In this document: in pieces, positions 9,005-17,329 of the stretch
Layout of the letters: every line of letters starts with the position of its first letter
Position numbering within the stretch: position 1 is the stretch's first letter
Origin: Cytophagales bacterium
GTDB taxonomy: Bacteria; Bacteroidota; Bacteroidia; Cytophagales; Cyclobacteriaceae
DNA: 64,000 bases
Reading direction: 5' to 3'
NCBI GenBank assembly: GCA_033344775.1
Contig: JAWPMT010000001.1
Span: 806,001 to 870,000 of the forward strand
Made by a program: the position numbers and the translations under genes
The notes under the pieces: model-generated
Told to the model about the DNA's origin: nothing
The model's input: the letters and a program-made list of their open reading frames with translations, nothing else
The model's database searches: none

Positions 9005-9403
9005 ATGAAAGAAATTGACAAACTCGCGCTGATCGATCTTGAAAATGGTCAAATCCTTGGGACCCGATCCAAAGGAAAGACTACATTTTATCTCCCAGGA
9101 GGTAAAAGGGATCCTGGAGAGTCCGATGAACAAGCGTTGATCCGTGAAATCAAAGAAGAACTCAACGTAGACCTCCTTACGGATACAATTGATTATTTAG
9201 GCACCTTTCAGGCTCAGGCAGATGGAAAAGCTGCTGGCGTGACCGTAAAAATGACCTGTTACACGGCAAATTATGATGGCATCCCCGCCCCTACCAGTGA
9301 AATAGAAGAAATACGTTGGCTGACTTATCTGGACATTGATCTGGTATCAGAAGTCGACAAGAAGATCTTTGATTTCCTAAAAGAGAAAGGAATGCTGGTT
9401 TAG
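9005..9403 (+). CDS. NUDIX hydrolase
   Basis: 132 residues. The Nudix box is complete: G-x5-E-x7-REI-x-EEL from GGKRDPGESDEQ through REIKEELN (about residues 36-59), with all metal-binding glutamates. The enzyme hydrolyses a nucleoside diphosphate linked to another moiety; the particular substrate cannot be told from the box. It follows the hotdog thioesterase by 46 bases on the same strand and is likely co-transcribed. No signal peptide, so cytoplasmic. Confidence 0.92.
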   Translation: MKEIDKLALIDLENGQILGTRSKGKTTFYLPGGKRDPGESDEQALIREIKEELNVDLLTDTIDYLGTFQAQADGKAAGVTVKMTCYTANYDGIPAPTSEIEEIRWLTYLDIDLVSEVDKKIFDFLKEKGMLV

Positions 9404-9538
9404 GGGTTGAGTACCCTCAATGATATTCATGACATCAATGAGCAAAATTTAGTGATGGCCAATTAGCTATTGACTCTCCCAGTGAAATAAGGTTGATCAA
9501 GAAAGTACGGAAAAAATGATGATCCATTTGACCTCTTG

Positions 9539-9546
9539 TATTTTTG
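9539..9546 (+). promoter_or_regulatory. Promoter -7 box (TATTTTTG)
   Basis: Exact match to the Bacteroidota primary-sigma -7 consensus TAnnTTTG, 38 bases before the ATG at 9585. No clear -33 TTTG at the usual spacing, so a moderate call. Confidence 0.5.
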
Positions 9547-9584
9547 ATCCGTTAATAAACTAAACGATCAAATTAATTCTTTTG

Positions 9585-9833
9585 ATGAAACAGAGACCCC
9601 TAACCGATCTCAGCGACGAACAATTGCAGCAACAGCATAAGAAAACAAAAAATGGCACCTGGTTCAGTGGGTTTGCTATTGGATTTTTGATTGGCGTGGC
9701 GATCTATAGTACCATCAGTAATGGCATTAGTTTCTGGTCCTTCTTCCCCGTATTTTTCATTTTGATTTTTGTCAACAACGCCCAAAAACTCAAAGAAACT
9801 AAAGCGGAGATGTCCAGTAGAAATTTGAATTAG
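9585..9833 (+). CDS. Small two-helix membrane protein
   Basis: 82 residues from the ATG at 9585. The TTG three bases earlier is in frame but unnecessary. A polar N-terminus (QRPLTDLSDEQLQQQHKKTK) leads into two membrane segments, about residues 28-45 and 48-65, and then a charged tail. No catalytic motif. It is preceded by a consensus -7 promoter box and followed 19 bases later by the Crp/Fnr-type regulator gene, so the two may share a transcript. Function unknown. Confidence 0.7.
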   Translation: MKQRPLTDLSDEQLQQQHKKTKNGTWFSGFAIGFLIGVAIYSTISNGISFWSFFPVFFILIFVNNAQKLKETKAEMSSRNLN

Positions 9834-9852
9834 GATATCTCAAATTGAACAG

Positions 9853-10428
9853 ATGGAGCATTCGATTCTCGAAGATGTATTTACCGGCAATGGAATTTCT
9901 CAGAAAGACCTAACCACCATTGGTTCATACCTGAAAAAAATTGAACTGAATAAAGGTGATTTTCTCCTGCATAAAGGTGATACAGTTTCATACACACATT
10001 ATGTTTATAAAGGATGTCTAAGGAGCTATGTCATAGACGAGACTGGGAAGGATCATACCTTACAATTTGCCATCAAAGACTGGTGGATCAGTGACTACAC
10101 TTCCTTGTTTTCCGGAGGCCAGGCATTGATGACCATTCAGTGCATACAAGACACCACCTTGTATCGACTATCCCGAAAGCATATGGTAGAGCTCTATGAA
10201 GAAATTCCTGCTTTCGAGACCTATTTCCGAAAGAAACTGGAAAAACGAATTGAAGCTTTTCATCAACGAACCCTGGGTAATCTGGCCCAGACAGCTAAAG
10301 AAAGGTACAAGACCTTTATCCAAACTTATCCTATGATCGAACAGCAAGTGAAGAATTATCACATTGCCTCTTACCTGGGCATCACAACAGAAAGCCTAAG
10401 CAGGGTCCGCAAAGAAATGGCGCAATAG
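9853..10428 (+). CDS. Crp/Fnr-family transcriptional regulator
   Basis: 191 residues. An N-terminal cyclic-nucleotide-binding-like beta roll (about 20-125, with FLLHKGDTVSYTHYVYKG) is followed by a dimerisation helix and a C-terminal helix-turn-helix (HIASYLGITTESLSRVRKE, about 171-189). It lacks the Cys cluster of Fnr and the full cAMP-binding set of Crp, as is usual for short Bacteroidota members, whose ligands are mostly unknown. Immediately downstream, two genes (10511 and 11160) carry identical promoter modules with a conserved box just upstream of the -7 element, a likely target of this regulator. Confidence 0.92.
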   Translation: MEHSILEDVFTGNGISQKDLTTIGSYLKKIELNKGDFLLHKGDTVSYTHYVYKGCLRSYVIDETGKDHTLQFAIKDWWISDYTSLFSGGQALMTIQCIQDTTLYRLSRKHMVELYEEIPAFETYFRKKLEKRIEAFHQRTLGNLAQTAKERYKTFIQTYPMIEQQVKNYHIASYLGITTESLSRVRKEMAQ

Positions 10429-10431
10429 CCT

Positions 10432-10479
10432 TTTCTTACCATACATCAATTTTTAGCTGCTTATAGGCTTCTAGGTTTG
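10432..10479 (+). promoter_or_regulatory. Promoter module copy A: conserved box plus TAGGTTTG -7 element
   Basis: A 23-bp box (10432-10454, core TTACCATACATCAATTTTT) is followed after 14 bases by TTCTAGGTTTG (10469-10479). The latter contains TAGGTTTG, an exact Bacteroidota -7 element. The same two boxes with the same 14-base spacing recur at 11087-11134. The box lies roughly where a Crp-family activator or repressor would bind, covering and preceding the -33 region. ATG of the downstream gene at 10511. Confidence 0.75.
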
Positions 10480-10510
10480 CGTATTAAACATTAAATCAAG
10501 CCTTTGATCC

Positions 10511-11071
10511 ATGGAAAATCATATCACGGTGGTTGTATCGCACTTTGTGAAAAAAGGAATAGAACAAGCATTTGAAGCAGCACTGAAAGAAGTCATTGAG
10601 AAAGCTAAATCTTTTCAAGGTTATGAGGGAATCCAGACCATGCAGGTCAATGGTAAAGGGGAAAATGAATACATTCTACTGGTACGATTTGATTCGGAAT
10701 CAAGCTATCAGGTCTGGAAGCATTCGGCCACTCGAAAAGCCTGGTCCGTTGAATTAAAGTCATTCATCACCCGAGAAAGTGAAGTGTGTTATCAGGAAGG
10801 ACTGGAATTCTGGTTTTCCATCCCTCAGGTTACTACCACCGAACCTCCTAAAAAATGGAAAATGGCCATACTGACCTGGATGGTGATTTACCCGCTGGTA
10901 TTGACGCTCAGTTCTTTAGCCGGATTCTTCCTTGATTTCTTTCCCTTGTTTTTGCGAATGTTGCTCGTTTCCATGGTCATGGTTACTCTCATGACGTACC
11001 TGGTAATGCCAAAAATCACCGTTCTTTTTGCGCCCTGGATCTTTAAAAAACAAGTGAAAATGGTGTCTTGA
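10511..11071 (+). CDS. Antibiotic-biosynthesis-monooxygenase-domain membrane protein
   Basis: 186 residues. Residues 1-100 form an ABM ferredoxin-like domain (ITVVVSHFVKKGIEQAFEAA, then FQGYEGIQTMQV and WKHSATRKAW). Residues about 117-175 carry two strong membrane helices (MAILTWMVIYPLVLTLSSLAG... and MLLVSMVMVTLMTYLVMP). The combination matches the ABM-plus-membrane family often annotated as uncharacterised, with no proven reaction. It is driven by promoter module copy A, just after the Crp/Fnr-type regulator gene, and followed by a DJ-1/PfpI gene with the same promoter module. This suggests all three belong to one regulon, perhaps for reactive electrophile or oxidative stress, which is inference. 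Confidence 0.82.
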   Translation: MENHITVVVSHFVKKGIEQAFEAALKEVIEKAKSFQGYEGIQTMQVNGKGENEYILLVRFDSESSYQVWKHSATRKAWSVELKSFITRESEVCYQEGLEFWFSIPQVTTTEPPKKWKMAILTWMVIYPLVLTLSSLAGFFLDFFPLFLRMLLVSMVMVTLMTYLVMPKITVLFAPWIFKKQVKMVS

Positions 11072-11086
11072 AGAACAACCTTGTGC

Positions 11087-11134
11087 TTTCTTACCATACA
11101 TCAATTTTTCAGCCGACCCCACATTCTAGGTTTG
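11087..11134 (+). promoter_or_regulatory. Promoter module copy B: conserved box plus TAGGTTTG -7 element
   Basis: The same 23-bp box as at 10432 recurs at 11087-11109 without a mismatch, then 14 unrelated bases, then TTCTAGGTTTG at 11124-11134. The DJ-1/PfpI gene starts at 11160, about 18 bases after the expected transcription start. Conserved boxes with diverged spacer and flanks argue for selection on protein binding rather than a simple recent duplication. Confidence 0.75.
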
Positions 11135-11159
11135 TCTCATCAATTAAAAATCAGAAAAA

Positions 11160-11840
11160 ATGAGCAAGATATTATTGGTATTGACCAGTCATAGTGAGTT
11201 AGGCGATACAGGAGATAAAACCGGCTATTGGTTAGAGGAATTCGCAGCGCCATACTACTTCTTTAAAGATCGAGGTGTCGATGTTACCTTGGCCTCACCA
11301 AAAGGAGGTCTGCCTCCAGTGGATCCAAAAAGTGAATTACCGGACTTTCAAACAGACGCCACTCGTCGATTGGCATCGGATCCAGCAACAATGGATATTT
11401 TATCAAAAACGGTGACATTATCGTCCGTTAATTCAAGTTATTTTGATGCGGTCTTTTATAGTGGAGGATACGGTCCAATGTGGGACCTTGCAAATAATCA
11501 AGTATCGATTGACCTCATCGAATCATTTTACAACAGCGATAAGCCTGTCGCATCGGTGTGCCATGCTCCGGCAATTTTCAAGAACACCAAAGATTCGACA
11601 GGCATCCCATTGGTTAAGGGTAAAAAGGTCACTGCATACTCCAATTCGGAAGAAGAAGCAGTACAGTTCACCGAAATCGTCCCGTTCTCCGTTGAGGACA
11701 TGTTGATCGCTAATGGAGGTATCTATTCCAAGGGAGAAGATTGGAGTTCCTACGCACAGGAAGATGGTAATTTGATCACTGGCCAAAACCCAGCTTCGGC
11801 GGAACTAGTAGCCAACTTGCTCTTGAAACAGCTGGCTTAA
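11160..11840 (+). CDS. DJ-1/PfpI-family protein (type 1 glutamine amidotransferase-like)
   Basis: 226 residues of the Hsp31-like branch: N-terminal KILLVLTSH...TGYWLEEFAAPYYFF, the nucleophile elbow ASVCHAPA with the reactive cysteine near residue 136, and the NGGIYSKGEDW region near the C-terminus. Members act as glyoxalase-III type enzymes, deglycases or chaperones; which applies here cannot be read from the sequence. Own promoter (module copy B) identical in layout to that of the ABM gene before it. A strong terminator follows 24 bases after the stop. Confidence 0.9.
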   Translation: MSKILLVLTSHSELGDTGDKTGYWLEEFAAPYYFFKDRGVDVTLASPKGGLPPVDPKSELPDFQTDATRRLASDPATMDILSKTVTLSSVNSSYFDAVFYSGGYGPMWDLANNQVSIDLIESFYNSDKPVASVCHAPAIFKNTKDSTGIPLVKGKKVTAYSNSEEEAVQFTEIVPFSVEDMLIANGGIYSKGEDWSSYAQEDGNLITGQNPASAELVANLLLKQLA

Positions 11841-11864
11841 GTTTCTTGATTGCCAATTCCATGG

Positions 11865-11898
11865 ATGCGGTCAGTCTAGCTTACTGACCGCATTTTTT
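11865..11898 (+). terminator. Rho-independent terminator
   Basis: ATGCGGTCAGT (11865-11875) and ACTGACCGCAT (11883-11893) form a perfect 11-bp stem with a 7-base loop, followed directly by a run of T. It ends the DJ-1/PfpI transcript. Confidence 0.93.
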
Positions 11899-11960
11899 GT
11901 TGGACTCCTTCGATCAGAACAACATAGCATTCTCACTTCCATTGATTCAAGTGGCTACCT

Positions 11961-11968
11961 TATCTTTG
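11961..11968 (+). promoter_or_regulatory. Promoter -7 box (TATCTTTG)
   Basis: Exact TAnnTTTG match 22 bases before the ATG at 11991, with a TTG at 11942-11944 sixteen bases upstream as a plausible -33 element. Confidence 0.65.
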
Positions 11969-11990
11969 GTCCGACGCCAACCACTAGTAC

Positions 11991-12938
11991 ATGAAGCAAG
12001 TAAAGCTCTTAATCCGAGCAAGCACACCGCTGTTTATCTTACTGTTCTTTCGCATTACCGGAACCACCAAAGCAGAATATGAAGCCAATTTCCGCAAAGT
12101 CGGTGGTGATGTAAAAGGGCCTTACATCTTAATTTTTGAGAATTTTAATGTTGTGACCAACGACTCTCTTAGAGGTGGTGACAATGCATTCAGCGAATTC
12201 CAGTCCCTCATTTATCGGCATGACCTTGATCGTCCCTATCGCAAATTCCTAAAGGAAGTTAAACAACACGACATGAATTGGAACACACATCAAATCGACT
12301 CTTTGGGCACTTTGCCTACCGAAACAGCATGGAACCAGATAAAAGCCAGAGAAGAAGGTTTCGTTTATTCACGTGACACGGTCTTTCATTCTGAAGCTCG
12401 CTATCCGATTGATATTCCGGTGAAACTCAGTGTATTTCGCTCTATCTCGGCTCGGGTATTCTTTTCATTAGGTGAAAGTCCGGATAAGTTACAACTCGTC
12501 TTTCCGGATGACGAAGAGAAAGAAGACCCCTATGGATTGCGTAAACGCATCCGCATGTCACGGGGAGGTCAATTAGCAGGTAAATACACCTACCTGGCTG
12601 ACTACTATGAACAACTCCAACAATTCACTTCGCAACATGCTACACTTACGGCAAAAAGACTGAATACAAAAGCCATCAATGGCCGGGTCTACAAAGTATG
12701 GAATGGGGGTGATGAGCTGATTTTTGAAGATGAAGAAGGGTTGAAAGGACTGGAATACCAAACCACCGCATATGGCATGATCGACGTAATGAGCGAGGAA
12801 GGAGATGGTCGATTCATCTTGTGGTACGATCACTGGTACATGTATCTGTTAATGGGTATTCAGCTCTTGATTTACGCAGGCTTACTACTCGATTGGAAAG
12901 ATCCAAAAAAGTATGAACCCGAAGCTACGGATGAATGA
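11991..12938 (+). CDS. Uncharacterised membrane-anchored protein
   Basis: 315 residues. A hydrophobic N-terminal segment (about 13-24) acts as signal or anchor, then a large extracytoplasmic-looking domain of about 240 residues, and a second membrane helix at about 281-297 (MYLLMGIQLLIYAGLLLDW) with a short charged tail. No enzymatic motif recognised. It is a single-gene unit between a strong upstream terminator with its own TATCTTTG promoter and the convergent LytT gene at 12988. A sensor or envelope role is possible but unsupported. Confidence 0.75.
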   Translation: MKQVKLLIRASTPLFILLFFRITGTTKAEYEANFRKVGGDVKGPYILIFENFNVVTNDSLRGGDNAFSEFQSLIYRHDLDRPYRKFLKEVKQHDMNWNTHQIDSLGTLPTETAWNQIKAREEGFVYSRDTVFHSEARYPIDIPVKLSVFRSISARVFFSLGESPDKLQLVFPDDEEKEDPYGLRKRIRMSRGGQLAGKYTYLADYYEQLQQFTSQHATLTAKRLNTKAINGRVYKVWNGGDELIFEDEEGLKGLEYQTTAYGMIDVMSEEGDGRFILWYDHWYMYLLMGIQLLIYAGLLLDWKDPKKYEPEATDE

Positions 12939-12987
12939 ATAAGCGAACCGTATGGCCAACATCGGATCAAATTGAATGGCTACTGAT

Positions 12988-13695
12988 TTAAAGCAACCCC
13001 CTCCTACCAATCAACGCATAAAACTGCTCCTGATGGGTCTTCCCGATGGGGATTCTCTTGTCTCCTATCTGAATAACTGACCGTTCTATGCTGTCAATTT
13101 TATCGATAGCAACCAAGTAAGATCGATGCACCCGGACAAAGTAGTTTTCCGGTAACACTTCTTCAAAAGCAGAAAACTTCTGCAAACACATGATCGGTTT
13201 TCCATCCGTGACATGGATCCTCAGATAGTCGCTCATGCCTTCGATGTACAGGATCGAGTCCATCAGTACTTGTTCAATCCGGTATTCCGTTTTAACGAAA
13301 ATGCAGTCATTCGCCCCTGGATGGTTAGAGGCGCGTAGTGTGAATTCCTCATAAACTTTGTCCACGGCTTTGAGGAATCGTGCAAAATCAAAAGGCTTGA
13401 GCAGGTAATCGCTCACGTGCAATTCGTATCCTTTTAAGGCATATTCCTGATAGGCAGTGGTCAGAATCACCAGTGGCTTTGTAGTCAGGCTTTCTAATAG
13501 TTCAATGCCAGTCATTTCATCCATCTGGATATCTAGAAACACCAGATCGACCTGATTTTCTTTGATGTACTGAAGTCCCTGAAGGCTGCTGTGGAAACTC
13601 TCCTGAAGCATCAAATACGGCGACCGCTTGATGAAACCTTTCAACTTTTCCGCAGCCAGCGGCTCATCTTCGATAATGATACAAGTGAGCTTCAT
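12988..13695 (-). CDS. LytTR-family response regulator
   Basis: 235 residues. Residues 1-120 form a receiver domain with acidic pocket EDEP near residue 10, phospho-acceptor D in LVFLDIQM (about 55) and conserved K in LLKPFD. Residues about 135-235 are a LytTR DNA-binding domain (ILYIEGMSDYLRIHVTDGK, FVRVHRSYLVAIDKI). The start codon overlaps the stop of the sensor kinase gene by 4 bases (ATGA), showing translational coupling. It is the last gene of a four-gene minus-strand operon starting at 15733. Targets unknown, but these pairs often control membrane or envelope functions. Confidence 0.94.
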   Translation of the reverse strand: MKLTCIIIEDEPLAAEKLKGFIKRSPYLMLQESFHSSLQGLQYIKENQVDLVFLDIQMDEMTGIELLESLTTKPLVILTTAYQEYALKGYELHVSDYLLKPFDFARFLKAVDKVYEEFTLRASNHPGANDCIFVKTEYRIEQVLMDSILYIEGMSDYLRIHVTDGKPIMCLQKFSAFEEVLPENYFVRVHRSYLVAIDKIDSIERSVIQIGDKRIPIGKTHQEQFYALIGRRGLL

Positions 13696-14702
13696 TTTAG
13701 TTGTATAGACAAATTGACTTCAAACAAATTGGCTTTGGCATCAATCTGTAGATCAAAGGAATTTGGATAAAGTAATTCCAATCGCCTGCGGGCATTCGCC
13801 AGCCCGATGCCTGTTCGCTTTTCAGGATCTTTTTTAGCGTTTGGATTGAAATAGTTCTGACAATACAATTTCACCTCCTGATCTGAAGCATCTACATGAA
13901 TCTTAATCGCTGGCATGGCCGTGGGTTGAGAAACGAATTTAAAAGCATTCTCGATAAACGGAAGGAATAACAGTGGAGCAATCGTAAGTTCTTTGTTTGT
14001 CTGACGCACCTCTAATGCTACATAATCCGGTTGTTCAAACCGCAACCGCTGCAATTCTGTTAATTGATAGATGTATTCAATCTCTTTTTCTAAAGGGACC
14101 TCCTTCCCATCACTGTCATAAAGCATGTACCGAAGTAGCGCCGACAATTTGATCAGCATCGCCGAAGCTTCATCTTGTGACTGGTAGATCAGCGAATCGA
14201 TGTTATTGAGGGTATTGAAAAGAAAATGCGGACTCAATTGCGCTTTCAGCATGGCCAGTTCATTCCTCAAACTTTGGTTTTCAAGGGCTGTTCTGTTTTG
14301 CAGGTTTTCGTTCCAGCTGATGAATCCACGCAACAAGCTTCCACACTGACTGATCAAAAAGGAACCAGCAATACTCTCCAGGTACTTTTGCTGGGCATGT
14401 TCCCTAAACTCCGGATAGATCAGCCAGAAAATACCCACGAAAACGGCGGACATGACCACACTGAAGCTTACCGAAACCAATAAGTAACGAAAATATCTCC
14501 GAGTGTCCAGAAATCTGGGTTGGAAGTAGAAATAGAACGTATAAAAGTTAAAGGCTCCCCAAAGCATCAGGATAACGGGAGCCCAAAGACGACCGGTGAT
14601 GAATGCAATTTCATCGGGATTTGATTTAATGCTCATCCATGACAATGCAATGAATGTCGACCAAAACAAAAAATGAACAATAAAATAGAGCAGTTTCTGC
14701 AT
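13692..14702 (-). CDS. LytS-type sensor histidine kinase
   Basis: 336 residues from the ATG at 14702. The frame is open to an ATG at 14747, but that would overlap the upstream gene and delay the first membrane helix. Four membrane helices lie in residues 1-135 (for example YFIVHFLFWSTFIALSW and VSFSVVMSAVFVGIFW). The His_kinase domain has the phospho-acceptor in QLSPHFLFNTLNNIDS, an N-box (LPFIENAFKF) and a G-box (GIGLANARRRLELLY). The N-terminus has no recognised ligand-binding domain. It pairs with the overlapping LytTR regulator at 12988-13695. Confidence 0.93.
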   Translation of the reverse strand: MQKLLYFIVHFLFWSTFIALSWMSIKSNPDEIAFITGRLWAPVILMLWGAFNFYTFYFYFQPRFLDTRRYFRYLLVSVSFSVVMSAVFVGIFWLIYPEFREHAQQKYLESIAGSFLISQCGSLLRGFISWNENLQNRTALENQSLRNELAMLKAQLSPHFLFNTLNNIDSLIYQSQDEASAMLIKLSALLRYMLYDSDGKEVPLEKEIEYIYQLTELQRLRFEQPDYVALEVRQTNKELTIAPLLFLPFIENAFKFVSQPTAMPAIKIHVDASDQEVKLYCQNYFNPNAKKDPEKRTGIGLANARRRLELLYPNSFDLQIDAKANLFEVNLSIQLK

Positions 14703-14733
14703 GTACCCGGAAAGCTTCAAGATCTCTTGCAAA

Positions 14734-15351
14734 TTAATGCACAGCAATCGGAGCTGTTAATTCCTGCTGATACTTGTTCCATTGCCGGCCGATCATTGCC
14801 AGCATGGCCGGATACACAATCATCAGACGAAAAGGCTTGATCAAGGCCATATAAAACCCACCAAACCAACCCTTTGGTTTGACATAAATGGTCATTTGTG
14901 CACCGTATTTTCCATTCGCCTGGAGCACCCGACCGAAGTGTGCTGCAGCCAGCACCGTTTCATTCTCGATCTCTGCCAACATTTCCTCCCTCAAGTCGTA
15001 CACAGGCACGAAATCTCCAAAAGCCGGATAACTCATTTCTAACCGGGTCAATCTCTCCTGTTCTGCATAGCGCGCCCGAATGCTCCCTTCCGGAAATTTA
15101 TCTTTGGCTTTCTCCTTGTCTTCCCATCCAAATACCCGTCCCAGAAAGAAACGCAAACGGAATAATGCACCCGCTGCACCAGTGGTAGCCGTTTTTTCCA
15201 TCGCTTTGACAAAAGTGTGATACAATTCACCCACACCTTGGTGGTCATCCATTTCGACAGGAAGTTCCCAGACATCTTCAATTCGCAGGTCAGGGAGTAA
15301 TCTATGAACCCGCCAGGGTTGTTTCAGGTGTTCCTCCTTATTAATGCGCAT
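14734..15351 (-). CDS. DUF2867-family protein
   Basis: 205 residues from the ATG at 15351 (MRINKEEHLKQPWRVHRLLP). A longer frame to 15471 exists but lies within the upstream gene. The pattern matches DUF2867 proteins: an N-terminal region with DVWELPVEMDD, a central Lys/Arg-rich helix, then a hydrophobic end (FGGFYMALIKPFRLMIVYPAML) that may touch the membrane. No function is established for the family. Its start overlaps the end of the four-helix membrane protein gene by 11 bases, and the sensor kinase follows 31 bases later. Confidence 0.75.
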   Translation of the reverse strand: MRINKEEHLKQPWRVHRLLPDLRIEDVWELPVEMDDHQGVGELYHTFVKAMEKTATTGAAGALFRLRFFLGRVFGWEDKEKAKDKFPEGSIRARYAEQERLTRLEMSYPAFGDFVPVYDLREEMLAEIENETVLAAAHFGRVLQANGKYGAQMTIYVKPKGWFGGFYMALIKPFRLMIVYPAMLAMIGRQWNKYQQELTAPIAVH

Positions 15352-15733
15352 AACGTAGGTTTTTTGATTGGAACAATGGCACGACAAACAGTAGCACCGT
15401 AATGACAAGGAATACTGCAAATCCCAGGCTTTTTTCAGGAAAATAGAATTCCATGGCCAATCGGGAAGCATAAAGGACAGCCATCATCGCAAGGAAGTGC
15501 TGACCAATGGCAGAAGTAAATAGTTCTTTGGTCTTGAATAACAATACAAACGTCGTATAGCCTAAAAACACGATCGTAAACAAGTTGAGCATCTGCATGA
15601 TGTTGCTATTCATCACCGTCAACTTGACCAGTTCTGAAGGCCAGCTGAAAAGCTTCCAAAAACTAATGTGCAGGATGGCGACCAGTAAATTGATCACTCC
15701 TCCTAATCGAATGAATATCAAAGCACGTTTCAT
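15341..15733 (-). CDS. Four-helix membrane protein of unknown function
   Basis: 130 residues from the ATG at 15733 (MKRALIFIRLGGVINLLVAI). The longer frame to 15781 adds only polar residues. Four membrane helices are evident, the second covering ILHISFWKLFSW and the last FAVFLVITVLLFVVPLF. No motif recognised. First gene of the operon that ends in the LytS/LytT pair, so it may be part of the sensed system. Divergent from the methyltransferase gene at 15847. Confidence 0.7.
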   Translation of the reverse strand: MKRALIFIRLGGVINLLVAILHISFWKLFSWPSELVKLTVMNSNIMQMLNLFTIVFLGYTTFVLLFKTKELFTSAIGQHFLAMMAVLYASRLAMEFYFPEKSLGFAVFLVITVLLFVVPLFQSKNLRYAH

Positions 15734-15846
15734 CTTTTTTTTGGCAAAGGAATCTGTGAAACGAGTGGTGATCAAATGCAATCGGTGAACGTGCGAATTG
15801 TCTCTGCGAACTTCGATTGTAGGCGGAAAAATTGTAATTTGATGTC

Positions 15847-16413
15847 ATGTCCGATTACTACAAGACTCAGGCATCCGTAGCTGAATACATCCAAATGGCA
15901 AAAGATGTGAATGGCGGAGCTTTGATCAAAAAACTACAAATGCATCTCCCTGCACCTGCCTCCATATTGGAAATTGGTAGCGGACCAGGCACGGATTGGA
16001 ATTTACTCACAGCGCATTATGAGGTGACTGGATCTGACAATTCACCTGAATTCCTTAAGTATCTCCAAACTAACTATGCCAAAGGGCAGTTTTTGGAACT
16101 CGATGCGGTTACACTTGAGACCACAGAAAAGTTTGATGGACTGTATTCCAATAAAGTATTGCATCATTTACGAGACGAGGAACTCAAGACCTCAATTATC
16201 CGTCAAAAAGCAATCCTGAACCCTGATGGGATCATTTGTCACTCCTTTTGGAAGGGTGAAGGATCTGAGATGTTTAAAGGAATGTTGGTCAATTACCATG
16301 ATCACACATCACTCCTCGATTTTTTTGGAAAAGATTTTGAACTTTTATTGACGGAACCCTATGCGGAATTCGAACCGGAAGATTCTATATTGATGATCGC
16401 TAAGCGGAAATAA
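15847..16413 (+). CDS. Class I SAM-dependent methyltransferase
   Basis: 188 residues with the Rossmann SAM-binding motif ILEIGSGPGTDWNLL (about residues 40-54), the acidic residue after strand 2 (VTGSDNSPEF) and motif IV-like FDGLYSNKVLHHL. It would transfer a methyl group from S-adenosylmethionine to an unidentified acceptor in the cytoplasm. It stands alone, divergent from the LytST operon. Length is on the short side for the family but all SAM-fold elements are present. Confidence 0.88.
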   Translation: MSDYYKTQASVAEYIQMAKDVNGGALIKKLQMHLPAPASILEIGSGPGTDWNLLTAHYEVTGSDNSPEFLKYLQTNYAKGQFLELDAVTLETTEKFDGLYSNKVLHHLRDEELKTSIIRQKAILNPDGIICHSFWKGEGSEMFKGMLVNYHDHTSLLDFFGKDFELLLTEPYAEFEPEDSILMIAKRK

Positions 16414-16568
16414 CCGAAAAACATGACCATTTAGTTAAGGATATCATCAGATTGAAGAAGTCACTCCAGAATGGAGTCTATAGAAATTTTGAGTAGCTTG
16501 TTTATAGAACTTCATAGCCTCTCTTCGAGAGTGACCTAAACTAAATGGCATGAGCCCAACAAAACCAT

Positions 16569-17294
16569 ATGGACACCCTGGAAAAACCAAGGATATCACG
16601 ACTTACAGCCATCATCACGCAACTTCAATCAAGGAGATTGGTGACTGCCAACTACCTGGCTGAACACTATCAGGTCAGTATCCGAACCATCTATCGTGAC
16701 ATCCAGACCCTGATCAATTCTGGCATTCCTATCATCACGGAAGAAGGCAAAGGATACACTTTGATGGATGGCTATCAGCTGCCTCCCGTTCTGTTCTCGG
16801 AACAAGAAGCCAATGCCCTGATCACCGCTGAGCGACTCGTCCAGCAAAATAAAGATCAATCCCTCAGTGAAAATTATTCCAGTGCCATGACCAAAATCAA
16901 GTCGGTACTAAAGCGTTCACAAAAAGGAAAAGCAGACTTACTCACAGACCGGGTGTACATTGGAGAAAAGCCCATCCAAAAGTCGAGTGGGTTCCTTATA
17001 GAGATACAATCGGCAATAACCAATTTCCGATTTGTGAAAATCACGTACTTATCAACAGATAGTAAACTTACACAAAGGACCATTGAACCTTTTGGCTTGT
17101 ACAGCACGCAGGGGAATTGGCTATTGATTGCCTATTGTCAGCTTAGAAAAGACTTCCGAGTATTCAGAATCGATTTCATTCAAAAACTTACGACCATGAA
17201 TGAGACCTTCGAGCCCCATCAGCTTACCATGGAAGAATATTTTTTCAACTATGTTCAAAAAAAACGCACCACCCCTGACATACCCTTGTCATAG
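16569..17294 (+). CDS. YafY-type HTH/WYL-domain transcriptional regulator
   Basis: 241 residues. An N-terminal HTH_11 domain (LAEHYQVSIRTIYRDIQTL, about 30-48) with the wing GIPIITEEGKGYTLMDGYQLPP is followed by a WYL domain (about 140-220) where IEPFGLYSTQGNWLLIAYC marks the WYL core; the canonical W-Y-L triplet reads as NWLL here. Such proteins usually repress neighbouring genes and respond to an unknown small ligand or nucleic acid. Next on the same strand are the DUF4345 gene (35 bases on, with its own promoter box) and a sulfurtransferase, the likely targets. Confidence 0.9.
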   Translation: MDTLEKPRISRLTAIITQLQSRRLVTANYLAEHYQVSIRTIYRDIQTLINSGIPIITEEGKGYTLMDGYQLPPVLFSEQEANALITAERLVQQNKDQSLSENYSSAMTKIKSVLKRSQKGKADLLTDRVYIGEKPIQKSSGFLIEIQSAITNFRFVKITYLSTDSKLTQRTIEPFGLYSTQGNWLLIAYCQLRKDFRVFRIDFIQKLTTMNETFEPHQLTMEEYFFNYVQKKRTTPDIPLS

Positions 17295-17302
17295 CCCCCT
17301 TC

Positions 17303-17310
17303 TAGCTTTG
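17303..17310 (+). promoter_or_regulatory. Promoter -7 box (TAGCTTTG)
   Basis: Exact TAnnTTTG match lying 20 bases before the ATG at 17330, with a TTG at 17286-17288 upstream. It would drive the DUF4345 and sulfurtransferase genes separately from the WYL regulator. Confidence 0.65.
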
Positions 17311-17329
17311 TGTTGAATAACAAAAACAC

